IMG/VR virus record: IMGVR_UViG_3300010885_018066
Location: 1-42,023 of that record
Reading direction: 5' to 3' (one strand)
Origin: a virus
Length of the DNA: 42,023 nt
The notes beneath the pieces are model-generated. The model did not search any database and was not told the origin of the DNA. It saw only the letters and a list, made by a program, of their open reading frames with translations. Below are positions 22,516 to 30,124 of this stretch, piece after piece. Position 1 is the first letter of the stretch. Every line of letters begins with the position of its first letter. The position numbers and the translations under genes are program-made.

Positions 22516-22687
22516 CTTGTAAAAATTTATCTATATTTTGTAAATCTTCTAATACGGAGCCTAAATCTCCATACCATTTGCCCTTATTCCTAGCTGCAAA
22601 TGCTTTTGATTTCTTGCTAATTTTTTTTAACAGCAATTGAATTTCTTTATCGTGGTTAGCGATGAAATTATCTTTTGTAATATTCAT
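22505..22687 (-). CDS. Small hypothetical protein (60 aa)
   Basis: Starts MNITKDNFIANHDKEIQLLL; Lys-rich helical. First full gene after a 31-codon leader ORF whose stop overlaps this start (TTATGA). Overlaps the helicase-methyltransferase start by 11 nt. No family recognised. Confidence 0.5.
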   Translation of the reverse strand: MNITKDNFIANHDKEIQLLLKKISKKSKAFAARNKGKWYGDLGSVLEDLQNIDKFLQDEK

Positions 22688-22779
22688 AAAATAAAGAAGC
22701 CCGAAGCACTTTCGCGGGTAGAAGCCGACAAAAGCACAACGGGCAAAAAGGTTTGTATTTGATTACTTCTACTAATCAT
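22684..22779 (-). CDS. Second 31-codon leader ORF
   Basis: Starts MISRSNQIQTFLPVVLLSAS, ends SGFFIL. It lies 4 nt after a TACATTTGC box (22792-22784), spans a GCCCG/CGGGC hairpin (22744-22740 with 22703-22699) followed by a T-rich stretch, and its stop TGA overlaps the next start codon. Same length and plan as the leader at 10965-11060. Confidence 0.45.
   Translation of the reverse strand: MISRSNQIQTFLPVVLLSASTRESASGFFIL
22699..22744 (-). terminator. Weak attenuator-like hairpin before ATG 22687
   Basis: Five-bp GC stem with 36-nt loop, then CTTCTTTATTTT up to the start codon. Weaker than the one at 10973-11031. Confidence 0.4.
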
Positions 22780-22783
22780 GGCG

Positions 22784-22792
22784 GCAAATGTA
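22784..22792 (-). promoter_or_regulatory. TACATTTGC box, 4 nt before leader ORF
   Basis: TAnnTTTG match on the minus strand. Confidence 0.4.
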
Positions 22793-22821
22793 AAAACAGT
22801 TTTGAACTTTCCAAATGTTTT

Positions 22822-22857
22822 GTAAAAATAAATGCCGCCCGAATAATCGAACGGCAT
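22822..22857 (-). terminator. Intrinsic terminator after lipoprotein gene
   Basis: ATGCCG/CGGCAT stem (22857-22852 with 22837-22832) followed by TTTATTTTTA on the minus strand. Confidence 0.6.
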
Positions 22858-22885
22858 CAGCTAAAGGATACTATCCTAAATGGGG

Positions 22886-23206
22886 CTATTTCTTCACTCC
22901 CGAAATTATAGCTTTCAATATTGCCATTATATCCGGAACACTTTGTTTCGATACACCAGTTACCAATAGTTCCGCATTCGCCACATCGTAAGTGATACGG
23001 CCACTTACGATATACTTTTGAAGTTGCTCGGTGTTATAAAGATTCTCACAACTAATTGAAACCGTAAACGTTCCATCATCATTAGCCTTAATAGACGAAT
23101 CAGGACAATGCTTGTGAACGAAGTCGGTTGCTTTTTTTGTAGCGTTACAAGATGGCAAAGAAGCGATGATAAATAGGCTTAGGACTGCGATTAATAGTTT
23201 TTTCAT
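22886..23206 (-). CDS. Lipoprotein (106 aa)
   Basis: Signal peptide MKKLLIAVLSLFIIASLPSC with lipobox SLPSC (Cys20) and a small soluble domain of about 85 residues containing two more Cys (C34, C53). Exported to the host envelope. Phage lipoproteins often block superinfection or act in lysis; neither can be shown. A TACATTCGC box (23229-23221) lies 14 nt upstream, and a terminator follows, so it is probably its own transcription unit. Confidence 0.65.
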   Translation of the reverse strand: MKKLLIAVLSLFIIASLPSCNATKKATDFVHKHCPDSSIKANDDGTFTVSISCENLYNTEQLQKYIVSGRITYDVANAELLVTGVSKQSVPDIMAILKAIISGVKK

Positions 23207-23220
23207 GTTTATTGTTTTGT

Positions 23221-23229
23221 GCGAATGTA
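23221..23229 (-). promoter_or_regulatory. TACATTCGC box upstream of lipoprotein gene
   Basis: Variant -7 element, 14 nt before ATG 23206. Next to it (23239-23261) is a 10-bp direct repeat GTTGTAGTTT x2, too short for a CRISPR. Confidence 0.35.
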
Positions 23230-23280
23230 AAAAATAAATTGTTGTAGTTTGTTGTAGTTTCGGTTTTTAGTTTTAATATT

Positions 23281-23382
23281 GCACCGATAACGGTTTGCAT
23301 ATAAGAGATGTGGCACTTATACGAATGTTTAAATCAAGGTACAAAGCCAAATGTGCCATATCTTTTATACGCTGTTATGTGC
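23281..23382 (+). repeat. attC-like site S4
   Basis: GCACCGATAAC (23281-23291), a 16-bp inner stem (23301-23316 with 23353-23368, two G-T pairs), then GTTATGTGC (23374-23382). Left boundary of the second array. Confidence 0.6.
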
Positions 23383-23418
23383 TGGGCGGATTATCATCAC
23401 TAAATTTAATTTAAAAAA

Positions 23419-23694
23419 ATGGATTTTAACAAAATAGAAATTATATTAAACGGAGAAATTGTCAATCCTGAAATTATTTCTTTCAATTTAGAACAAGACG
23501 AAAAATCAATAACTCAAAATATCAAATTTAATAGTAGAGAGGATATGATTTTAGCAATACAAAGAGTTGGAATAAAAATACATTACGGAGTAGGTGATTT
23601 TCCTGTCAGCTATTCTTTGCCTGATGATATAGGCTTAAATAATGATTCTTTGAAATTTTTAACTACAATTAAACGTTCTGAGTGGTTGCCGTAG
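23419..23694 (+). CDS. Cassette 3: hypothetical protein (91 aa)
   Basis: Starts MDFNKIEIILNGEIVNPEII; a beta-rich small protein that resembles immunity-type or contact-system accessory folds only in general shape. Complete gene between GTTATGTGC (23374) and GCACCAATAAC (23699-23709); these ends are complementary apart from a 2-nt bulge. A-rich start region is typical of Bacteroidota. No family recognised. Confidence 0.55.
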   Translation: MDFNKIEIILNGEIVNPEIISFNLEQDEKSITQNIKFNSREDMILAIQRVGIKIHYGVGDFPVSYSLPDDIGLNNDSLKFLTTIKRSEWLP

Positions 23695-23698
23695 ACTT

Positions 23699-23843
23699 GC
23701 ACCAATAACGGTTCTCGGCTTTGCGATGGTGGTGGACTTTGAAATACAAAAGTTGAAAATATGCAGTACAGTTTATTTGAAAATATAGTGCCCAATGACT
23801 TCCGTCAGCCCCCATTGCAGCAATGCAGTGTTGGCAGTAGTGC
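23699..23843 (+). repeat. attC-like site S5
   Basis: GCACCAATAAC (23699-23709), a short inner pairing GCGATGG (23723-23729) with CCATTGC (23812-23818), then GTTGGCAGTAGTGC (23830-23843). The inner stem is weaker than in S4 and S6. Confidence 0.45.
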
Positions 23844-23868
23844 GGTCAATTCAAGTGGGCATTATGTG

Positions 23869-24165
23869 ATGCTTACTGGAATAAGGGAACGAAACTTTTT
23901 AGCTTACAATGTTGGTGCTTTTGAAATGTCAAATGAAGATGTGTCGGACGAAGATATTTTGCACTTGAAATACAAAGAATTAACTCCAACAATCCAAAAG
24001 TTGAAATCTGAAACTTGGTCTTGTGATTGCGAATACTTCTTTGTCTTACAGGCAGAAGGAATTTATTTAATGAGTGTTTCAACAGATACTTTTTTTCTGT
24101 GCAAAAAACATAGTATGAAATTTATTAAACACTTTATAAATGCTCCTTTGAAATTGAAGAAGTAG
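23869..24165 (+). CDS. Cassette 4: hypothetical protein (98 aa; frame open from 23761)
   Basis: Starts MLTGIRERNFLAYNVGAFEM in the short form. The frame reaches back to ATG 23761 (134 aa), but that part is encoded by site S5, so the native start is probably ATG 23869 or GTG 23866. Acidic N-terminal half, CDCEYFFVLQ in the middle. Cassette ends GTTGGCAGTAGTGC and GCATTACTGCCAAC are complementary at 13 of 14. No family recognised. Confidence 0.5.
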   Translation: MLTGIRERNFLAYNVGAFEMSNEDVSDEDILHLKYKELTPTIQKLKSETWSCDCEYFFVLQAEGIYLMSVSTDTFFLCKKHSMKFIKHFINAPLKLKK

Positions 24166-24309
24166 CATTACTGCCAACGTTTGCGGCTTGGCGAAGGGGG
24201 GGAATTTAACCCACAAAAGCCGATTAGAATTACTAATGTTCAATAACAGATAAATGATGATAGAAGGACTAAAGCCCCCATTTTGCCAAGCCGATGTTAG
24301 CGGAAGGCA
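24165..24309 (+). repeat. attC-like site S6 (best formed)
   Basis: GCATTACTGCCAAC (24165-24178), perfect 9-bp inner stem CGGCTTGGC (24184-24192) with GCCAAGCCG (24285-24293), extended by GGGGG (24196-24200) with CCCCC (24275-24279), then GTTAGCGGAAGGCA (24296-24309). The two outer parts do not pair with each other but pair with the far ends of the two neighbouring cassettes. Confidence 0.7.
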
Positions 24310-25009
24310 TGGGTTAATTCAAGGGAACGCAATGGATTTAATTTGCGATTTAGACGACCATAGTATTGACTTAACAATATTAGACCCCGATTATCAGGAT
24401 TGGGATAAACTTTGCGAAGAAGGTTTAATTTGTCAAGCAGTAAGGGTTACAAAACTAACAGGAAACATTATTTGCTTTACTAAGCAGCCATTTGATTTTG
24501 AATTAAGAAACGAAGTAAATCACATATTTAGGCGTGAAATTATTTGGAGTTTTTCAAATGGCGGTGCTTGGGTAAGTAAGCGAATGCCACTTGTATCCTT
24601 CCAAAAAATATTCTGGCTTACATTGAGTAAAGACTTTTATGTAGATGTAAGAACTGGATTAGATTACAATGAAGGCACAAAATCAATGAAGCGAAGTAGT
24701 AAGGTATTTGGGGACTACAAAGCGGAAGGAAGGCAATTTGATAAATCAGATGAAGGAACCTGGATAAGAGATCACTATCATTTTAATAAGCCACATACGG
24801 GAAAAATACCTGCAAAGCCAAAAGATTTAATACAGATACTTATTAAATGCTTTTGCCCTGAAAATGGGATAGTTTTAGACCCGTTTTTTGGGAGTGGAAT
24901 AGTTGGCGAAGTTTGTCAAGAATTAAATAGGAATTTTATAGCATACGAAATTGATGAACAAAGGGTAAAAATGTTCAATGATAAGCAGGGTGCTAATGCT
25001 TTCCGCTAA
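24254..25009 (+). CDS. Cassette 5: DNA amino-methyltransferase (251 aa)
   Basis: Beta-class N4-cytosine/N6-adenine methyltransferase: LIQGNAMDLI opening (about 21-30), catalytic motif LDPDY (42-46, DPDY instead of DPPY), then FTKQPFDF, and C-terminal SAM motif VLDPFFGSGIVGEV (about 214-227). The first 14 codons from ATG 24254 lie in site S6, upstream of the cassette's GTT end; the next ATG (24332) would cut the conserved LIQG strand, so the working start may be borrowed from the previous cassette. The stop TAA lies in the CGCTAAC half-site at the other end. No restriction partner nearby. Confidence 0.8.
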   Translation: MMIEGLKPPFCQADVSGRHGLIQGNAMDLICDLDDHSIDLTILDPDYQDWDKLCEEGLICQAVRVTKLTGNIICFTKQPFDFELRNEVNHIFRREIIWSFSNGGAWVSKRMPLVSFQKIFWLTLSKDFYVDVRTGLDYNEGTKSMKRSSKVFGDYKAEGRQFDKSDEGTWIRDHYHFNKPHTGKIPAKPKDLIQILIKCFCPENGIVLDPFFGSGIVGEVCQELNRNFIAYEIDEQRVKMFNDKQGANAFR

Positions 25010-25010
25010 C
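24997..25010 (+). repeat. Terminal half-site S7
   Basis: TGCTTTCCGCTAAC, complementary at 13 of 14 to the cassette's 5' end (24296-24309). No inner arm follows, so the array ends in a truncated site. Confidence 0.6.
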
Positions 25011-25053
25011 TCCGATATTTACGCAACTAAATTTTACAACTAACTAAAAATCA

Positions 25054-25326
25054 ATGACAAGTAGTTTTACTTTGGTAGGTGGAGAATCTTATCGAATAGT
25101 CGGGAAACGCCCGAACCATAAGATATACCGGCTACCGTACATAGACAAAGCAGGAAGGCAGCAACCGTTGAAACTTATCTCTAAAACAAAATGCGGTGGG
25201 TCTATCGGGTGGAATTTGGAAATAGACGGGCGAATGGCTTTTAAAAGTGAAACAGCGGTTAAATCGCTTCTAATTAAGTGCGACAAAATGGAGTTGAATT
25301 TTAGGGAAAAAGGTATGCCGTTTTAA
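25054..25326 (+). CDS. Hypothetical protein (90 aa)
   Basis: Starts MTSSFTLVGGESYRIVGKRP; basic, beta-rich (YRLPYIDKAGRQQPLKLI). It follows the second array but has no cassette-type ends. Its stop overlaps the stop of the convergent gene. No family recognised. Confidence 0.55.
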   Translation: MTSSFTLVGGESYRIVGKRPNHKIYRLPYIDKAGRQQPLKLISKTKCGGSIGWNLEIDGRMAFKSETAVKSLLIKCDKMELNFREKGMPF

Positions 25327-25649
25327 AGTCGGTATTTTGATTTCTTTGACTTCGCCCTATTATAAATATCATCAGCGTTCAATCTTGCCGTTAATTGGCT
25401 AACCAATTCCGCTCTATCTTCCGCGTTTAAATCGTTGCAAATCATACTTACATTGGTGGTGATGTCTAATTCGGGATGGTGGCGTAAATCATGGAAACGC
25501 TTATCGAATATTCGCGTCATTTCCTGCCCTGATATACGCGGTTTCTTTATCTCGAATCTTTCTTCTTGAATCTTTTCACTCGGTGTTACTTTCGTACTGA
25601 ATACGAATGCGGCTTTAATAGCCTCAAATAGTGCGGTTAGCCATGTCAT
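25323..25649 (-). CDS. Hypothetical protein, possible membrane anchor (108 aa)
   Basis: Starts MTWLTALFEAIKAAFVFSTK, a short hydrophobic/amphipathic N-terminus, then a charged helical part (EMTRIFDKRFHDLRHHPELD). ATG 25649 preferred to 25667 because the latter lies inside the TATATTCGC box. Last gene of the lysis-side unit, after a terminator. Function unknown. Confidence 0.5.
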   Translation of the reverse strand: MTWLTALFEAIKAAFVFSTKVTPSEKIQEERFEIKKPRISGQEMTRIFDKRFHDLRHHPELDITTNVSMICNDLNAEDRAELVSQLTARLNADDIYNRAKSKKSKYRL

Positions 25650-25653
25650 AGGT

Positions 25654-25662
25654 GCGAATATA
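25654..25662 (-). promoter_or_regulatory. TATATTCGC box, 4 nt before ATG 25649
   Basis: Identical to the box before the endolysin gene and, like it, placed just after an intrinsic terminator. Confidence 0.4.
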
Positions 25663-25665
25663 AAC

Positions 25666-25692
25666 AAAAAAAGCCCCGCAAATGCAAGGCTT
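25666..25692 (-). terminator. Intrinsic terminator of the lysis cluster
   Basis: AAGCCTTGC/GCGGGGCTT stem (25692-25684 with 25679-25671, two G-T pairs), ATTT loop, T7. Confidence 0.8.
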
Positions 25693-25714
25693 CTTTTGTT
25701 TCGTTCGATACGGG

Positions 25715-26008
25715 TTAAACCGTAGGCGCATCCGGTATAAGCGAATCTACTGATTCAACCGATGCTTTCAACGCATCAAAAGCCGTTTGCACTTCGGGCG
25801 ACACGGTTCCGCTGTTTGCCAATGATGTTTCAAGCGCTGTTACATGTTCCAAAGTAGTTGTTACTTCGGTTTTGATTTTACCAACTGTTGCGGTAACATC
25901 TGCTAATCCTGCTACGAGTTCTTCGTTTGTCATGATGATTGTTTTTTGTTGTTTAATAATGGAAAGTAAAAGTAAAAAAATAATTGTGAATAGTACCGCG
26001 TTTGTCAT
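25715..26008 (-). CDS. Membrane-anchored coiled-coil protein (97 aa)
   Basis: N-terminal span NAVLFTIIFLLLLSII (residues 3-18), then a coiled-coil region (GKIKTEVTTTLEHVTALETS) ending LIPDAPTV. The start ATG 26008 overlaps the previous stop (TAATG), which supports the long form; the inner ATG 25933 (MTNEELVAGL) would give a soluble protein and has the look of a known phage coiled-coil family. Possibly part of the lysis machinery. Confidence 0.55.
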   Translation of the reverse strand: MTNAVLFTIIFLLLLSIIKQQKTIIMTNEELVAGLADVTATVGKIKTEVTTTLEHVTALETSLANSGTVSPEVQTAFDALKASVESVDSLIPDAPTV

Positions 26009-26256
26009 TAAGACTTATTTTGTTCAATCAATAATCGCAAACCGTGAATATCATCTTTAAGTTCACCAAGCAATTTAGCAATATTACCATCCTGTTGCTC
26101 GACCTTATTCGATAGGTGTTCACATTGCTTTTCTAGTGTTGAAATTCGGAACTTTGCGAGTGCCATATCGTTATTGAATTTCACATAAATGGCAATAGTT
26201 GAACCTGCACCCGTTAGAAATATAGCGAGTATCGCAATGATAGAACTGTAATCCAT
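26008..26256 (-). CDS. Inner-membrane coiled-coil protein, i-spanin-like (82 aa)
   Basis: One N-terminal span (SIIAILAIFLTGAGSTIAIY, residues 5-24) followed by a charged coiled coil (KFRISTLEKQCEHLSNKVEQ). This is the topology of an Rz-type inner spanin, and a small lipoprotein and a holin-like protein are encoded just upstream. Assignment rests on topology and neighbours only. Confidence 0.45.
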   Translation of the reverse strand: MDYSSIIAILAIFLTGAGSTIAIYVKFNNDMALAKFRISTLEKQCEHLSNKVEQQDGNIAKLLGELKDDIHGLRLLIEQNKS

Positions 26257-26263
26257 TTCGTGC

Positions 26264-26497
26264 TTAGTTTTTAGGCGTTAATGGAGTAGTTACCGCCTCG
26301 CTTGTTATTGCGCGAAGAATGATATTCCCTACCACGTTAAAACCGCCTATTGTTACAAGCGCGATATTTTGCGCGTGGTCAGATAATCCTAATTGCGTAA
26401 GCTGTGGTGCGCCTATTGTGGCAGTAACACCAAGCAATCCGGTTAAAATGTTGAACCAAAATGTTCTACTTTGAAAAATGCTTTTTACTTGTTCCAT
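26264..26497 (-). CDS. Holin-like small membrane protein (77 aa)
   Basis: Starts MEQVKSIFQSRTFWFNILTG with SRTFWFN at the membrane edge and two hydrophobic spans (about 15-31 and 44-65, IALVTIGGFNVVGNIILRAI). Short, polar C-terminus. The SKTFWFN...NIILR pattern is common in holin-like proteins of Bacteroidota phages. Start 26497 chosen over 26632: the longer part overlaps the lipoprotein gene, and a TAAATTTGC box lies 19 nt upstream of this ATG. Confidence 0.6.
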   Translation of the reverse strand: MEQVKSIFQSRTFWFNILTGLLGVTATIGAPQLTQLGLSDHAQNIALVTIGGFNVVGNIILRAITSEAVTTPLTPKN

Positions 26498-26516
26498 GTG
26501 TGTGTGAGTTATTTGT

Positions 26517-26525
26517 GCAAATTTA
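26517..26525 (-). promoter_or_regulatory. TAAATTTGC box upstream of holin-like gene
   Basis: TAnnTTTG match, 19 nt before ATG 26497. Confidence 0.45.
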
Positions 26526-26702
26526 ATATTTTTCCCAATTACAAACGTCCGTACATCTCCACCGCCTAATCTCCGTTCTACTCGCACTATCAACGTGCAT
26601 ATTCCACCCGTCCACCTTAGTATATTTCGCATGGTTATTATAGTTAGTTTCCTTACATCCGCTAAAGAATATAACCGATAGAATGAATAGTAGTTTTTTC
26701 AT
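26523..26702 (-). CDS. Small lipoprotein, o-spanin-like (59 aa)
   Basis: Signal peptide MKKLLFILSVIFFSGC with lipobox FSGC (Cys16) and a short polar mature part with two more Cys (RRWRCTDVCNWEKY end). Size and position before the holin-like and coiled-coil membrane genes fit an Rz1-type outer spanin. Its start overlaps the previous gene's stop (ATGA). Confidence 0.5.
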   Translation of the reverse strand: MKKLLFILSVIFFSGCKETNYNNHAKYTKVDGWNMHVDSASRTEIRRWRCTDVCNWEKY

Positions 26703-26977
26703 AATGAAGGAGGGGCTATTGAATCAATATAAATTTGTGGGTCTAATGCTGTTGGGTAGGTATTGCCTGAAATATGTGTCTTAGCTGCAAACCATACATC
26801 ATTATGATATTTTACAGCCGCCTTTGCCTTAATTACGGTAGTATTTGCCGAGCGAGTATCGAGCGCAAAGAATTGAATTTGGTCAACTGAATCGAAACCG
26901 CTATCGGCTAATTTTTGCTCTAAAAATACCTTTAGCCTTGCAACAATCTCGTTTGTATATGTGTCTTTTGATAGCAT
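26699..26977 (-). CDS. Hypothetical protein (92 aa)
   Basis: Starts MLSKDTYTNEIVARLKVFLE; helix then strands (AAVKYHNDVWFAAKTHISGN). Lies between the collagen-like fibre and the lysis genes, with an ATGA overlap downstream. Could be a fibre chaperone by position; no motif. Confidence 0.5.
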   Translation of the reverse strand: MLSKDTYTNEIVARLKVFLEQKLADSGFDSVDQIQFFALDTRSANTTVIKAKAAVKYHNDVWFAAKTHISGNTYPTALDPQIYIDSIAPPSL

Positions 26978-26978
26978 A

Positions 26979-28907
26979 TTATTGATAGGGGAAAAACATG
27001 ATTAATTGATTCGTTCCTGTAAGCCCTGAAAATGCTTGAGTACCGCCTACTATAATATTCGTAACACTCGCTTTTGTACCCACCAACTTTACGGAGTTAG
27101 CGAAGTCGGCAGTTTGAGCCGCTGAAACAGAGGTTGCTGATGCTCCATAAACAGTTGGATTAGTGGGTGAGCCAGAAGAAGTACAATAAAGCGCACCAAT
27201 AACATAAGTACCTGCGGAAACGGTATAAGGTGTAGTAAATGCTTTTGACTGCCATGTGTTAGCCGTACCCTTCCAAATATTACCGTCATTTGCGGAAGTA
27301 TCTACAATAGTGACCGTACCACCACTAAGCGAACCAATAAAAATACCGTTATAGTTATTTGCGGTATAGGCGCCTTGCGTACCTTGAAACCACTTTACCC
27401 CTTGTATGGTGTATGATTGCTTAAACCTTACAAGGCAATAAATGGCATTTTGATTAGTAAGAAGCGCAGTTGTGGCCGTTAATCTATCAATCCCAATACC
27501 ATAAGTCCCTGTTACTATTGCTGAACCTACATCTCGGTACATTTGAAACCAATCATCGCCATCGGTTCCGTTAGTTCCTGTACTCCCTGTTATTCCCGTA
27601 CTACCTGTAGCACCTGCGCTACCATTCGAGCCGTTACTACCCGTTGCACCAGTAAAGCCAGTTGTACCCGTTGCTCCTGTCGTTCCATTACTTCCGTTCG
27701 AACCGTTTGTTCCTGTTGCGCCTGTACTGCCCGTTATTCCTGTTGTTCCATTTGTTCCGTTAGTTCCATTTGAGCCGTTTGCCCCTGTTGCGCCCGTTGC
27801 GCCCGTCTGCCCCGAACTTGTTATAGCTATAAATACCGTTGCACCCGAACCAAAATTAGTTGTGCCTGTACCTCCCGAACTTACTAAAGAAACAGGATAT
27901 TGCCAATATGAAGTCGATGTACCTGCATTGAAATTAGTTGGCGTTCCTGTAACTACCCACGTCTGATAATTATTTGAAACATTTCTATCTTGAATAGTAA
28001 TGTTTTGACCAACTGAAAGCAATGCTAAGAAAATATCAATATCTAAATTGTCATCCGTAAGGTGGGATATGTCTAATACGGTTGCGGATATTTGTGTTGC
28101 ATTATTCCATTGCACCCTTCCATTTGAAGGATAGCCCGATGTGGTAGTTGTTTTGGCAAGATATTTCCAAATAGATATAGATGCACCATCCGAACCCGTT
28201 GCGCCCGTTGCCCCAGTACTACCTGGCGCACCCGTAACACCGTTTGTGCCATTTGTTCCATTGCTCCCAGCGCTCCCTGTTGCCCCAGTAGCTCCGTTGC
28301 TGCCCGTAGCGCCCGTTGAACCCGTTACGCCTGTAACTCCATTAGTTCCATTTGTGCCTGCGGCTCCTGTTGCCCCGTTGCTGCCATTCGTTCCGTTGCT
28401 ACCCGTAGCGCCAACTACGCCCGTTACTCCGTTACTGCCAGTAGCGCCAGTTGAACCCATTCCACCAGCGGGACCAGTTGGACCAGTTCCACCTCTACCC
28501 GTTCCGCCTACCGCCCAATGACCTAAACCGCCACCATTTGAACACGTCCAAACATAACCTGTATTTGCCCCTTTAGGCAATGTTAATGTTGAATCTAATT
28601 TCCACGCCCCGAAATATTCTTTACTGCCCCGAAATAAATCTACCATCGAATAAACGTAATCGAACAAAAGCGAATCGGTAGGAAAAAATGTTTGCGTGTG
28701 GTTAATCATTACCGTGTCGCCAATATCATCCTTAACGTAAACGCCACTTGATGAAAGCGAGGCCGTTACTAAATGGACGTTGAAAGGGATAGTAATTTTA
28801 GTTGAAGTTTTAATTATGGCAGTGCCTTTATTATCGAAAACAACCGTCCTCGAAAAAGAATTTACAGATACAAAAAGAAGTATTAGCGTAAGTGTTTTCA
28901 ATACCAT
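26979..28907 (-). CDS. Collagen-like fibre protein with signal-type N-terminus (642 aa)
   Basis: N-terminus [20 protein letters not shown] resembles a Sec signal peptide. Two Gly-X-Y blocks, about residues 130-245 and 365-455, made mainly of G-x-T and G-x-N ([22 protein letters not shown]), are separated by a globular domain (about 247-362) and followed by a C-terminal domain of about 185 residues (begins [20 protein letters not shown]) that ends in FPYQ. Collagen-like rods with a C-terminal head are common in phage fibres. A signal peptide on a virion protein is unexpected, so it may instead be exported. Overlaps the next fibre gene by 10 nt. Confidence 0.7.
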   Translation of the reverse strand: MVLKTLTLILLFVSVNSFSRTVVFDNKGTAIIKTSTKITIPFNVHLVTASLSSSGVYVKDDIGDTVMINHTQTFFPTDSLLFDYVYSMVDLFRGSKEYFGAWKLDSTLTLPKGANTGYVWTCSNGGGLGHWAVGGTGRGGTGPTGPAGGMGSTGATGSNGVTGVVGATGSNGTNGSNGATGAAGTNGTNGVTGVTGSTGATGSNGATGATGSAGSNGTNGTNGVTGAPGSTGATGATGSDGASISIWKYLAKTTTTSGYPSNGRVQWNNATQISATVLDISHLTDDNLDIDIFLALLSVGQNITIQDRNVSNNYQTWVVTGTPTNFNAGTSTSYWQYPVSLVSSGGTGTTNFGSGATVFIAITSSGQTGATGATGANGSNGTNGTNGTTGITGSTGATGTNGSNGSNGTTGATGTTGFTGATGSNGSNGSAGATGSTGITGSTGTNGTDGDDWFQMYRDVGSAIVTGTYGIGIDRLTATTALLTNQNAIYCLVRFKQSYTIQGVKWFQGTQGAYTANNYNGIFIGSLSGGTVTIVDTSANDGNIWKGTANTWQSKAFTTPYTVSAGTYVIGALYCTSSGSPTNPTVYGASATSVSAAQTADFANSVKLVGTKASVTNIIVGGTQAFSGLTGTNQLIMFFPYQ

Positions 28908-30124
28908 TCGCCCCCGATATTCACATAAATTTTACTTGTTCCCAACAATGGCGCGACCAATCCAACCGTTCCAGCGCCCGTTCCGCTATTCGTTAAGGTT
29001 GCTATTGCTTTGTTGAAAATTACGATAATCCAATTGCCCGTTGCGCCCGATGGAAAAGAAAGTGTTGCCGATGTAATTGCGCCCGATGAAGTGATTACAT
29101 GGGTAGTATTTATTGCAGGGGATATAGTTGCACCCGTTGCCGCGATTGTATCTTTTATTGGTGTACCTACGAAAGACTGCCACGATGCCACACCATTCGC
29201 ATCGCTTGTAAGAACCTTTCGAAGCCCTTGTGAGCCGTCTTTATATTGAATCTTATTATTTAAAGCATCAATCCTAAATATTGTATCTACAGTTTGTGTA
29301 AATAAAATTCCGGTTGTATCTATATATTCAACTGCAAAATGGGAGGCTCCGGCAACAGATAGCCCCATCTGCCTTTGTTGCCCTAAAAGGTAAAACCATG
29401 CGGCACCATAAGACGAATTGTTTACGAGCATATCAACTACTAAGCTATCGTTATGGTCTGCAATATTTGCATGAGTTCCTATGTAGGCGTAACCGTTTAA
29501 ATCATTTTTGTCTTTGAAGTATCGAGCCGAAAACCCAACGCTACCATTAGCGGGATTAATTGAGCCGTAGTTACCCCTTTCTGTTGCGGTTGATAACTCC
29601 ACCGAATCACCGAATAAAGATACGTGCTTACCGCCATGCTGATACCCCCCCCTGAATATATTGTTAGTTACAAACCTCAAATCCTTATTGTCAGTTGTGC
29701 CGAGGAAATTTCCTCCTGTTGTTCCCGTGTTTCCCGTTACGCCCCAAGCAGTACCCCCATATCCCAATCCCGTTGCGCCCATAGTTCCCTTAGACCCTGT
29801 TGCCCCCGTAACGCCCTTTATACCTTGTGCGCCTGTCGCTCCAGTTCCACCCGCCACACCTGTTGCGCCCGTTACTCCAATTTGACCGCCTCCGATACTC
29901 TGCCATGAAGTGCCGTTATAAAAACGGAAACGTAAAGAATCGGTATTGAAAATAGTTACACCCTGCGGGGGTGAAACAATCGCGTTTTGCTGCGAAGTGT
30001 TTATAATTGGCGGTGTATATCCATTCACAAAATGCTTATACCCGTAAATGTTCGGTGAAGGGAATTGAGCAAATGAAATTAGCCCCGCGCAAATCAGAAT
30101 GAAAATAGAAAATAGTTTTTTCAC
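28898..30124 (-). CDS. Collagen-like protein with Sec signal peptide (408 aa)
   Basis: Clear signal peptide [20 protein letters not shown] (cleavage after SFA likely), a short N-terminal domain with [20 protein letters not shown] (about 60-78, a motif common in phage/Bacteroidota surface proteins), a Gly-X-Y block at about 85-120 ([16 protein letters not shown]), and a beta-rich C-terminal part. Either a tail fibre or a secreted adhesin. ATGA overlap with the LysM-like gene upstream. Confidence 0.7.
   Translation of the reverse strand: MKKLFSIFILICAGLISFAQFPSPNIYGYKHFVNGYTPPIINTSQQNAIVSPPQGVTIFNTDSLRFRFYNGTSWQSIGGGQIGVTGATGVAGGTGATGAQGIKGVTGATGSKGTMGATGLGYGGTAWGVTGNTGTTGGNFLGTTDNKDLRFVTNNIFRGGYQHGGKHVSLFGDSVELSTATERGNYGSINPANGSVGFSARYFKDKNDLNGYAYIGTHANIADHNDSLVVDMLVNNSSYGAAWFYLLGQQRQMGLSVAGASHFAVEYIDTTGILFTQTVDTIFRIDALNNKIQYKDGSQGLRKVLTSDANGVASWQSFVGTPIKDTIAATGATISPAINTTHVITSSGAITSATLSFPSGATGNWIIVIFNKAIATLTNSGTGAGTVGLVAPLLGTSKIYVNIGGEWY

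Noticed and set aside
23239-23261. GTTGTAGTTT direct repeat, considered as CRISPR start
   Set aside because: Only two adjacent 10-mers, no spacers.
24296-25010. Methyltransferase unit as an insertion sequence with terminal inverted repeats
   Set aside because: No transposase and no target duplication; the junction structure is better explained by cassette-type ends.
28141-28521. Plus-strand 126-aa Pro/Val/Ala-rich ORF
   Set aside because: It is the antisense of the Gly-X-Y repeat region of the collagen-like gene; the regular repeat keeps all frames open.
29624-29908. Plus-strand Cys/Pro-rich ORFs (also 27543-27773)
   Set aside because: Antisense shadows of collagen-like repeats, no start context.
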